Positions 21,779 to 32,227 of a stretch of 49,503 bases of DNA are shown here, in pieces. Location: contig WELA01013853.1 in NCBI GenBank assembly GCA_009602735.1, positions 34,417 through 83,919 of the forward strand, given 5' to 3'. The position numbers and the translations under genes are program-made. Numbering within the stretch: the stretch's first letter is position 1; the number at the start of each line of letters is the position of its first letter. A model generated the notes under the pieces. The model was not told the origin of the DNA. It ran no database searches and was given only the letters and a program-made list of their open reading frames with translations. Source of the stretch: Mesotaenium endlicherianum (lineage: Eukaryota > Streptophyta > Zygnematophyceae > Zygnematales > Mesotaeniaceae).

Positions 21779-24356
21779 TCACCCCCCCGACAGAAAAAGC
21801 GACGTCTCGGCGCGTCAAGTAAGGTCTTACACATGTGGAGCAGACTAGTCAACAGCTTCAAGTCAGATGCCACACATTTGAAGAGGATTAGTCCAAGGCG
21901 CCAAGTCAGGTGCTACACATGTAAGGTAGACTAGGCAAGGTCGTGGGTGGTGTGACCTCATTGGCTAGCCTACTCCTTAATGATGAAGAAAATTGTACAA
22001 GTTGGCCCAGAATCTGCCACAAATTCAAAAAATCATAGCGTCCACAAAACTGCTTCAAATCAAAAACTTTGAGTGCCAGACGAACCGCATCAAAGAACTC
22101 TACCGGGTCATTAAATTTGAGAGCATTCTAACTTCTGGAGTGTCGTTGAGAGCTGAGAGAGTAGGCACTCTTCCAAATCTGTGCAGAAACTTCTGAAAAT
22201 CATAAGTCCTTCTATACTTCTTCAAATTCTGCAAAGTAAGTCTCAAAATGGGCGCTGAAAGATGTTCTACCAGAGTCTTGAGTTTCAGAGCATTCCAAGT
22301 TCAGGGGAGGGCACAATGTCAGAAGGCATATTCTGCCCTAACAATGCCAGCAGCTTGACCCTCTTCTACTTAGAGCATCATATCTCTCCGACCGCTGCTC
22401 CAAATTGAGCAACCTTGGACTTTAAATGACCGGCTACTCATGGACTATAGCCAAGTAGAGTTTCAGAATTTATTATGCAGAGACCTATCACCAGTAGCAG
22501 TTTTAGTTTTCTGTCCAGAAACTGCGAGAAGACAAGAGTGTCTAATGTCAATTTTTCCTCTTTCTTGTTCTTGGAGGCTGCCTCCAAGGGGTCTTCTGCT
22601 GCTTCTTGATGGTGGCAGGCTGCCTCCCTGAAGTCTTTGGGCTTCTAGTAGAGAGACTTGGGGCTGGTCCAAGATGGGGGTTGGCGGCATGGAAGCGCTT
22701 CAACTTTCTCTGAACTTTGTCAAGGTAGTGCGCCACCACCCAACTATTCCCCAAATCTGGATATCGTTTCCACTTGATCAAGTATTGCTGCTGTCTCCTG
22801 AAATTTCTCATAGCCAATATGTCTTCCACTTCATACTCCAAATGATCATCCACTATTGTTGGGGCTGGTGGGGTTGTCACACGTCCTGGGAACTTGTTGT
22901 CGGGTTGCACATATGGCTTGAAGAGGGAAGCGCGGAATACGGGGTCGATGTGCATAGTCTGGGGAAGTTCTAGCTTGAAAGCAACGGGGTTGACTTGCTG
23001 GATAATCTTGAAGGGTCCCAAATACTTGGGAGAGAACTTGCTGCCGGCAGGCCTGTTGTTCAGGGAAATGTTCTTGGATGATAGTAACACGTTGTCACCC
23101 ACTCTGTACGTAATTTCTCTTCTGGATCTGTTCGCCACTCTTGCTTGAGCATCTTGCGCGTGTTGTAGAGCTTTCTTCGCTGCTGTAAGGGCTGCTTCTA
23201 ATGTCTCCATAAAATTTGTGGCTGCAGGTACTTCATCATGGCCAGCCGTGAAGCTCAGTGGCGTGGTCGGATGGAAGCCATAGTTGAGGAAGAATGGGGA
23301 CTCTTGGGTAGAGGCCTGCGTAGTGTTGTTGTAGGCAAACTCGAGGGGGGTCAAGTACATGTCCCAGTCTTGCTCGAGGGTAGACACGTAGGCCTTTAGA
23401 GAGGTCTTTAGGGTACGATTCATACGCTCGGTTTGCCCATCTGATTGTGGGTGGTAGGCAGTAGACATATCCAGCGATGTACCCAAGTTCTTGAAGAGAT
23501 TTTTCCAGAAATGGCTTGTGAATCTTGGATCTCTATCTGACACAATTCTTGATGGAGTCGGAAGATGTTGTCAAAGATGAGTCTTGCAAGTTGTGGTGCT
23601 GTAGCCTTAGTCTTCGTGGGAATAAAATGAGCCATCTTGGTAAATCTGTCCACCACCGTGAGTATTGCATTATGGCCTCGAGGTGTCACGGGCAAGTCCA
23701 CGATAAGGTCCATTGAGATGTCCGTCCATTGTCTTTCGGGGATTGGTAGTGGTTGGAGGAGTCCTCCCGCCTTTTGGGATGATGGCTTGATTCTTTGGCA
23801 TGTGTCACAGCTCCTGGAGTACTCCTTGACTTGCTTAGACATGCCTGGCCAACAATAACTCCTAGCTAGAACGCTCGTGGTCTTTAGGATTCCAAAGTGT
23901 CCTCCTAGAGGGTTGTTGTGTGCTTCTCGTAGAAGCAAGAGCCGGAGGTCTAAGTCATTAGGAACACATCTCTGGCCCGTATCTTGCCTCACCCAATAAT
24001 TGCCTTCTTGCTTCTTGCATGGGTCCAAGGCTGCTTCTCCGTTCTTGTAGTAAGGGTCTCTTTCATAGGCGACTGAAAATCGAGCTTCCAGATCTGTCTT
24101 CAGCGATGTCATCACTGCGTTTAATTGCAGTCTTGAGAGGGGGTCAGCCGGGTTTGTCTTGCCGGGCTGGTACTGAATCGTGATGTTGTATTGTTGCAAG
24201 TATCCGCTCCATCTTGCTTGTCTCCTTGAGAGATACGGCTGCGTTTGGAGGTGCTTTAACGCCTCGTGGTCCGTGGTGACCAGTACTTTGCGTCCTTCAA
24301 CGTAGCAGCGCCAAACCTTCAAGGCATGTACAATCGCCAATGCCTCTCGCTCCGTG

Positions 24357-24357
24357 N
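24357..24357. other. Assembly gap base (N)
   Basis: The N lies between two near-identical 33-nt copies of CAT(G/A)TACAATCGCCAATGCC and following bases, one on each side. This is the pattern of two contigs joined without merging their overlap. Confidence 0.85.
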
Positions 24358-25053
24358 AGCATATACAATCGCCAATGCCTCTCGCTCCATGGTTGTATAA
24401 TTTTGCTCGGCCGAATTTAGCTTCCTTGACTCGTAGGCATTGGGCTGCAGTCCCTTGCCGTGGTCTTGAAGCAGGATTGCTCCTATTGCATAGGAAGATG
24501 CATCGGTGATGACGTGGAAGGGCCAATCTGGGTTTGGACTTGGGAGTGTGAGCACCGGGGATGTGGTCAATCTTCGCTTTAACTCTTGAAATGCCTCTTC
24601 CTCTTTCTCGGTCCATGTATATAGCTTGTCCTTCTTGAGTAGATCTGTCAGGGGGGCTGCTATGTGCGAGAAGCTTTGGATGACTCTCCTGTACCAATTG
24701 GCAAATCCCAAGAATGACTGGACTTCTTTCTTGGTCGTGGGGGTTGGCCATTCCTCCACCACCGTGGTCTTCTTGGGGTCCATCTTGATGCCATCAGCAG
24801 TCACGTGGAGACCTAGGAACTCCACTTCTTGTTTGGCAAACTCGCATTTTGACTCCTTCGCAAACAGCTTGTTTTGCTTCAATACTTCAAGGACTTCTTT
24901 CAAGTGTCTCGCATGCTCTTCAAGGGTCTTGCTGCAGATAAGGATGTCGTCGATGAATACCACCACAAATCTGTCCAACATGGGCTGAAATATGGTGTTC
25001 ATCATAGTCATGAAAGTTGCTGGCGCGTTGGTGAGTCCAAATGGCAGGACCAT

Positions 25054-25054
25054 N
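25054..25054. other. Assembly gap base (N)
   Basis: GCAGGACCAT occurs directly before and just after the N, so the overlap was not merged. It adds bases inside the RT region of element D. Confidence 0.85.
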
Positions 25055-25571
25055 AGCAGGACCATGAACTCAAAAGGTCCATATCTTGTCCTTAATGCCG
25101 TCTTCTCTATGTCCGATTCTGCGATGCGAATCTGGTGGTAGCCGCTCCGTAAGTCAATCTTCGTGAAATACTTGGCTCCAACCAGCCGGTCCATGAGCTC
25201 ATCCATGCGCGGCAGCGGGTATCGATTCTTGATGGTGATCTTGTTGAGGGCGCGATAGTCCACACACATCCTCAAGGTACCATCTTTCTTCTTGACAAAT
25301 AGCACCGGGGCTCCAAATGGCGACTTGCTAGGTCGAATGAAGCCATGCTCGAGAAGCTCCTTGATTTGCTTCTTGACTTCGTCTAGCTCTGTTTATAACA
25401 TTTTGAACGTAGGCCGAGAGATGGGCTTGCTTCCGGGCTCCAACTCTATGTTGTGGTCCACGAACCTTTTGGGAGGTAGGCCCTTGGGCAATTCCGGGGA
25501 GAGTACTTTCTTGTAGTCCTTCAAGACTTCTTGTATCTCCTTGGGAACGGGGCTGTCTTCCTGACTCTCAA

Positions 25572-26292
25572 TGTAATGAATCAGCATATTAGTTGATATA
25601 ATATTCATTTAAATAATATAGTTCAATAAGTTCAGCCTGCTGAACTTTAGTTAAAGATGAGTCTGCTGGACTTTATATTTAATATCAGTTTAATGACTCG
25701 GCCGGAAGCAGCAGGCCGATGACAACTTAAGTCAGCTTGCTGACACATTCTTTGCCAGCCAGCTGACTTCCGTACTCAGTAGCAGCGAACTGCCTCGATA
25801 TGCATCTAAGTGTGGTATGCTAGATGAATGGCCAGATGACATCCCTATGATGGATGGCGATTCGGGATGATGGGAGATGGCGGTGGATTTGGTTAACCGA
25901 GGTCCTACCAACGTGGTTAACTCCCGGGTAGGCGGTGCCATCGCACTGACCGTTGAACAGTAAACTCATTCCATGTACATATGCTAGGCATTGCTCTCGA
26001 GTTCGGCATTCGGAAACGAGGCCAACTCTCTTGTACAGCTTACTGAGAGAGATCTGAATCCAAGGCGAGAAGCCATTGATACGCACTGTCTTCTAACCTT
26101 GCTTATGTATGAGTTTACTGATTCGCATTATTGATGCTAGTTTACTCGCATTTAACTGACGAGTATTATTCACTGCTAGTGTGTTGTCCTTTGCCGTTAA
26201 ACCAGTTAACGGAAAATACCATAAAGATTACTTGTTGATATAAAGATCTTTATTAATTGTTAATCGCCTATTTGGTAAGTCATTTTATTTCA
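25572..26292 (+). repeat. 5' LTR of element E
   Basis: 721 bp, TGTAATGAATCAG...TTTTATTTCA. TATAAAG lies at 26239-26245, about 50 bp before the end. A strong splice-donor consensus GGTAAGT is at 26274-26280. The 25891-25961 core is shared with the F LTR. Confidence 0.93.
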
Positions 26293-26305
26293 GTGGTATC
26301 GGAGC
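26293..26305 (+). other. Primer-binding site of element E
   Basis: GTGGTATCGGAGC directly follows the LTR, identical to that of A and G. Confidence 0.9.
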
Positions 26306-26326
26306 ACTTATCACAGTCTTCCTTGT

Positions 26327-27801
26327 ATGGTGCGGACAAGGTCTCAAACTAGCAACTCCCGAGACATGGAGAACCAGGATAACAAGAATGTTGAAAACCA
26401 AGCGGAAAGCCATGTAGCGGGGACCCGTACCTATTCTGAAGCAGTAGCAGACACTGCAGCCAGAGAGGCTGCAGATGAGGCAGCTGCTATTGCCGCAGTC
26501 GCATCACAGCAAGCTGAGGAGGAGAGAGCCAGATTAGAAGCTGAACAAGTAGCAAGGGCCGCTAAAGATACAGAAAGGAGGGAAGGACAGCCAGCTGACG
26601 AGCGCACTGTTCAAGAACTTATGGCATCAAGGGCCAATGTTCTGGACCCACCTCCTGCTGTACAACTCAATGTACCCCTAGGTCAAATACGTGACCGGCT
26701 GAATGCGGCAGGAATTGCTGCTGCAGGAGCGAGAGGGATTGTTGAGGACACTACTCAGCGAGTAGATGCCAATGCTGCTGCTGCATTTGCTAATCTACCA
26801 CTCCAGAGTGTAGACTTGGGAGCATAGTTCGTTCAGATGCAGTCGCAAATGGCGACCGTGTATCAGTCCCGGTAGGAGGACAAAAGAATCATAATGTCCC
26901 TACTGCAGGACAGAGACCAATTGAGTCTCACACCACTAGTGGTGGTGGCCGAGGGCCTAGTAAGCCCAAGCCGAAACCTCCTTAGGAATATGATCCTGAG
27001 GGAAACAGAAAATATTACCTGATCAAGTTTCTCGCGGATGTTGAGCAGTGGCTGGAGAACTACCCAAAACTGCAAGATTATGAGAAGGTCAGGCACACCG
27101 GTGCGCTACTGAAAGGCAATGCCGCAGACTGGTGGCTTTACTGGAAGGAAGAGCATAAGGCTTGGCAACTCGGTGACCCTACGTGGGTAGAGTTTGTCGA
27201 GAAGTTGCATGAGAAGTTTGATGTCATCGACCAGCAGGAGAAAGCTATNAAAGCTATTTAAGCGATGATCTCCCTGACACTGAAGCAAACCACTTCAGTT
27301 GCTGAGTTTGCTCAAAAGTTCCAAGACAACATGATGAAGCAGCCAGATTTGCTAGAACGGTATAGGATAGCATACTTCAGGTATGGCTTGAAATCCGAGG
27401 TCTCTGGTCATTTTGCTGAGAAAAAGTATGAGAAACTGGCTGACTTGATCCAGGATGCTGACGCCTGGGATCAGCAGCAGTTCAATCACAAGCGCCAGAG
27501 TAACGCTTTGGTGTCTAAGATTGTCAAGAAGCCCCACGGTTCCTACGATGCAATTGAAGGAGACCAGGCTGAGGATAATCAGGGTGATGAATATAATGCT
27601 ATTCAGTTTAGAGGTAGAGGTGGTTCCTCGCGAGGTGGCTATGGAAGGGGTGGTGGTAGGACTAAGCCGAGACCAGCCTCAGCAAAATCCACTTGCTACC
27701 ATTGTCAGCAGAAAGGCCACTACCGGGAACAGTGTCCAGTCAAGCACCTGCCCAAGGTCGAGAGAAAAGACCAGCCTTTAAAAGACAGCAACAGCCAGTA
27801 A
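26327..27801 (+). pseudogene. gag: gag of element E
   Basis: Starts MVRTRSQTSN at 26327, a common opening for plant chromovirus Gag. An Ala/Glu-rich coiled-coil follows. TAG at 26825-26827 and at 26873-26875 and frame slips up to about 27000 interrupt it. The Gag core resumes (ADVEQWLENY, GNAADWWLYWKEE, FVEKLHEKFDV, then ISLTLKQTTSVAEFAQKFQ). An N at 27249 duplicates AAAGCTAT and adds an artificial break. An Arg/Gly-rich stretch and a CCHC knuckle (CYHCQQKGHYREQC, about 27694-27735) end the protein at 27801. Several stops are explained by C-to-T changes. Confidence 0.9.
27249..27249. other. Assembly gap base (N)
   Basis: AAAGCTAT stands on both sides of the N; an unmerged contig overlap inside E gag. 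Confidence 0.85.
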
Positions 27802-27960
27802 TCCAGTCTACTGACTGTGAGTATGCTAGAGATAGTGAGTCATCACTAGCTGCCCTCGTAGCAGGTATTATGGGTCCTGCTGAACTGGATTCACTATGCA
27901 TGCCTGACAACCAGATAAAGGAGACCATCAGCAATATAGACGTCCAAAGAGTGCAGGAAG

Positions 27961-30900
27961 GTGAGGGCATTTGTTGACGGAGGGGCGTCACATACCTTTA
28001 TCCACAAGGACATAGTTAAGCGGCTACGGCTGCCTACTGTCACCCAAGGGAATAGAAAAATATTCCTTGGAGATGCCTCAAGTATCCCGGGAGGAGTTAT
28101 AACCAAGCCTATTGAGGTCCAATTAGGTTCTGGCATTGCAATTCTAACTGAAACGCTTACATTTGAGGTACTCAACACTGGCTTTTATGATCTCGTGCTA
28201 GGTAGGTCCTGGCTTAAAAGACATCAAGCTGAAGTGTGTTGGAGCAAAGGTACAGTTAAAGTGAGAGGAGCCAGTGATGGGCAGACTAACTTGGCACCCA
28301 CCAGCGCTCTTCCTCTTGTCCTGTGTGGATGGCAACTGAAGGAAAAGAAGAGGCTTCCAGAAGGATGCAAGTTGCTGAATGCAATGGAATTCGTCAAAAG
28401 CTGGAACCAGAAGGAAGACAGAATGTTCTGTCTGCTGCTAAGAGAGGTAACTCCTCAACCTGAAGAAGTGGTTGAGAAAAAGGTAAGCCCTCCGAAGCAC
28501 CCTACTGTTGCAAAAATTGTTGCTCAATACACTGATGTATTTAATATGCCTCCAGGACTACCCCCTAAGAGGGAAGTAGATCACAGGATTGATCTATTAC
28601 CTTGGAGTCAGCCACCTTGGCAACGCACGTATGGCTTGTCTTATGTGGAGAGCGAGGAGGTGAAAACACAGATTGCAGAGCTTGAGGAAAATGGTTACAT
28701 TTCTCCCAGTAAATCACCTTACGGCGCACCCATCCTATTTGTTAAGAAAAAGGATGGCAGTATGCGAATGTGTGTAGATTACAGAGCCCTGAACAGAATT
28801 ACCGTAAAGAACAAGTACGCTTTATCCAGGATCGAAGACTTTCTTGATACCCTGTCTGGTGCTAAGGTGTTCAGTAAGATAGATCTCAAGAGTGGTGATC
28901 ATCAAATCAGAATTGCTGAGGGGGATGAACACAAGACTGCCTTCCGCACACGTTATGGACACTATGAATTCAACGTGATGCCATTTTGACTGACTAATGC
29001 TCCTGCTACCTTCATGGGTGCTATGAATGACATTTTCAGACCTTATTTGGATAAGTTTGTGCAAGTTTTCCTGGATGATATTTTAATTTTCTCTAAAGAT
29101 GAAGCTCAGCACACTGAACACTTAACGACAGTTCTGGACACTCTGCGGAAAAATCACTTATATGCTAAAATGAGCAAGTGTGATTTCTTTAAGGAAAGTA
29201 TTGAATTCTTAGGCCACGTTGTCAGTAAAGAGGGCATCAATGTGGATCCTAAGAAAGTCCAGACCATAAGGGACTGGCCAGTACCACAGTCTGTCTCTGA
29301 AGTGTGATCCTTCCTCGGGTTGGCTAACTACTATAGGAGATTTATTGAGAATTATTCCACAAAGGCCAGTAAACTGACTGACCTTACTAAGAAAGACATA
29401 GGGTATGTGTGGGGGGAAGGGCAGCAAGCTGCCTTCCAGACCCTTAGATGCCCTTTGTTCTGCCCCAGTGCTAGCCGTGTATGACCCCAGCAAACCGGTG
29501 CAGGTGGTTACTGATGCCTCTGACTTTGCCATGGGTGCTATTTTGTTGCAGCCTAGTGACAAAACCACAAAGGATGGTAGAGTTCGGCAGGAGTGGCACC
29601 CTGTGTTGTATGAGTCTATGAAATTTAATCCAGCGGAGATTAATTACTCAGTGCATGATAAAGAGCTGCTAGCTATCATTCATGTACTCAAACAGTGGTG
29701 AGCATACTTACATGGTAAAGCTTTTAAGGTGATTACAGATCATCTAGCTCTGACTCACTTTCAGAAGAAGTCCAGATCGACTACAAACCAGGGAAGTTGA
29801 ATCCTGCTGATGCACTCTCTAGAAGACCTGACTTGCAAGAAAGGAACTTTAGTCAACATGTTGTAGATANTTGTAGATAAAGCCCTGTGTGCACTCACCT
29901 CACTAAAGGTGAAAAAGTCCTTCCTAGAACAACTTAGGAAAGCCTACCTTTTTGACCCAACATTTGAGCCCGGCCCCACTACTGGTATGTGTCGTGCTAC
30001 TGCACTCGTGTATAAGCTTAAGGGAGGGGTCTGGGTTACTGAAACCACTTCAGGCAGGCTGAAGCTGGTCATTCCTCTTAACTTGGAAATAAGGTCTCTC
30101 TTACTGAGTCAAGCGCATGACAGTCTCCTGGGTGGACATTTGGGGCAGGCCAAAACTGTTGGCAAACTGGCAAAACATTATCATTGGGAGGGGTTACACC
30201 GGGAGGTCTTGAAATATGTGAAGTCCTGTGACCAGTGTCAGAGAAATAAGTCTCGGCACACACCACCCGGAGGTCTCTTGCAACCACCGCCCATCCCAGC
30301 TGGACGCTGGGAAACTATATCCATGGACTGGGTGGTCACACTGCCACGAACTGCTAATGGGCATGATTCAATATTGGTAGTCATGGATAAACTGACAAAA
30401 ATGATCATTTTCATCCCCTTAACTGTCAAAGTAACTGCACTCAAAACAGCGAGACAGTTTTACAACCATGTAGTATGCCAACATGGGCTACCCTCTAATA
30501 TCATCTCAGACAGAGACTCAAAATTCACCTCTAAGTTCTGGAGAGCTTTAATGGGGTTAATGGGAGTCAAACAGCTGCTCAGCACAGCCAACCACCCTCA
30601 GACTGGATGGGCAGACTGAAAGAACTAATCGAGTTCTGCCGGAGGTGCTGAGAGCATATATTAACCAAAAACAAGATAATTGGGATGACCTGTTGCCTCA
30701 AATTCAGTTTGCGGTCAACAGTGCGGTGCACGCGTCAACGGGCACGACTCCTTTTAAACTCAGCCTGGGTAGAGCCCCTAAGTCTCCTTTAGATGTACTG
30801 GGGGAATCTTTAACTGACCCGGAAGGGATTGACAACCCGGTCTCCCTCCAGTTAACTCACGAGTTTGCTGACACCCTGTCAGAAGTCCAACAAAGCCTGC

Positions 30901-31421
30901 ACAAAGCCCAAGAAATCCAACAAAAATACGCTAATCAACACCGTCGGCAGCTGACATTTTCTAAGGGCGATTTAGTCAAACTGCATTCTCAGCACCTGTA
31001 CCTCCCTGGTGTGGTCAAGAAAAAGCTTGGCCCTGTCTGGGTCGGTCCATATTCGGTGGTACGTCGTGTCGGTCAGAATGCTTACAAACTGAACATGTCA
31101 GTTGACTACAAGGGTCACCCGGTCTTTAATGTCTCCTTCCTGGAACCATACATCAAAGGTGATTCACTGTTCACAGGTCGGTTACCTGTCCAACCGGGAC
31201 CGGTCCCCGCTGTCCGGCACGGCGATCGTGAGGAATATGAGGTCGAGGAGATTTTAGAGGCTCGCTCGGTCCGTCAATTGTCTAAATATGTCGTGAAGTA
31301 CCTCATCAGATGGAAAGGCTACGATGCCTCTGGGGACACTTGGGAATTTAAAGATCAGCTGACCAATGCCAAAGGAGCGTTGAAACAGGTCCACCTTCGG
31401 GCGGCTGGGGCACCTCCCTAA
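27961..31421 (+). pseudogene. pol: pol of element E
   Basis: Protease near 27970 ([11 protein letters not shown]; the usual Ser/Thr after the catalytic Asp is Gly). RT from about 28600 with [13 protein letters not shown] and FLDD; TGA at 28987-28989 replaces the Gly codon after PF. TGA at 29305-29307 and at 29699-29701 both fit CGA-to-TGA. A frame slip lies near 29450. RNase H (TDAS) is followed by a deletion near 29770 joining its end to the KPGKLNPADALSR segment. Integrase: H.HCC finger near 30115-30240, DDE with SDRDSKF; one extra base near 30605 breaks the frame before the catalytic Glu. The tail (30645-31421) is open and ends with a chromodomain (EYEVEEILE, YLIRWKGYD, TWE). Non-functional as it stands. 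Confidence 0.92.
29870..29870. other. Assembly gap base (N)
   Basis: TTGTAGATA is present immediately before and after the N, an unmerged overlap between RNase H and integrase of E. Confidence 0.85.
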
Positions 31422-31680
31422 CAGTCATTTCAGTTGACCCGTGTAGGTGACAGGCGGTCCTGTCTCCATATAAGTTGGAGGGGGATGTGACAGTTAGTGA
31501 CAGTTGTGACAGGCAGCCCATCTTTAAAATTAAGTTAGAGGGAGTGGCATTCTCTGATCACCATGTTACACACTCAACCTGCGCTCACACTCACTTGCTC
31601 TCTAACTCAATTTTCCCTTATATTCACTCACACCAGGTATTCCACACTAGGAACTCTCCCGATCGCGATCCTCTTCATCA
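31422..31680 (+). other. Spacer of element E with PPT-like and LTR-like sequence
   Basis: After the pol stop, ATAAGTTGGAGGGGGA (31470-31485) closely resembles the polypurine tract before the E 3' LTR, and it is followed by TGTGACAG at 31486, a TG start, with three GTGACAGTT-like words. Further on, TTATATTCACTCACACC (about 31618-31634) looks like a TATA/start region. The segment may be a captured LTR fragment or an internal promoter for the third ORF. Element G is inserted at its end. Confidence 0.5.
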
Positions 31681-31685
31681 AGGGC

Positions 31686-32190
31686 TGTAGTGATTTGAGT
31701 TATTATACTCATTAGTTTGCATATATTTTAATGTTTTCAAATATATTTGAAGTAGTATTGTGTGGAGTCAAGTGTGAATAGGTACTCTAGTAACTTGGTT
31801 CATGTCCTTTGAATCTTCCAAGGCATTTTCGAAGTTAGAGGAAAGACCTAGAAGAACTCCATGTGGCAAAAGTCAGATGTGCCATTTTTAGGTCAAAAGG
31901 ACATGTGTACATTATTCTAGAAAGAGGTGGCAAGTTTTGGGATGTGTTGGGTGCCAACACATCAACATACACCTTCCTAGAAATTACTTATGTAGCAAGT
32001 ATATAAACAAGAGCTAGAACATAGAAAGACATTCCAGAATCACTCTTGTACTTGCCAAAATCCAGAAATATATTAACTTTCAAGAAGCCATCTCTCTTTC
32101 AAGAAGCTACCACTTGTGTTCAAAGATCCTTGTCTTGAATAGATAAAGTATTCTGTTTTACTAAGTACTTTATCTATCTGTTTCACTACA
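31686..32190 (+). repeat. 5' LTR of element G
   Basis: 505 bp, TGTAGTGATTTGAG...TTTCACTACA. A TATATAAAC box lies at about 32000-32008. A hairpin with 10-bp arms GATGTGTTGG/CCAACACATC and loop GTG is at 31941-31963. CTTTCAAGAAGC occurs twice near 32078 and 32096. Confidence 0.95.
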
Positions 32191-32203
32191 GTGGTATCGG
32201 AGC
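32191..32203 (+). other. Primer-binding site of element G
   Basis: GTGGTATCGGAGC abuts the LTR. Confidence 0.9.
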
Positions 32204-32227
32204 TAGGCACTTTGGTAGCACAAGAAG

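Larger units (their letters stand above)
22548..25571 (-). pseudogene. pol: pol remnant of element D (RT to chromodomain)
   Basis: Contains RT, RNase H, integrase and chromodomain reading frames close to A and G Pol, but broken. A 10-bp deletion at about 23555, between two ATGG words, shifts the frame inside integrase just before the SDRDP aspartate. A Tyr codon near 25395 is TAA. Single N bases at 24357 and 25054 are each flanked by short duplications and shift the frame artificially. The N-terminal part continues at 40902 on the other side of element E. The chromodomain has a WKRYPDLGN variant in place of WKGYPDSEN. Confidence 0.9.
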
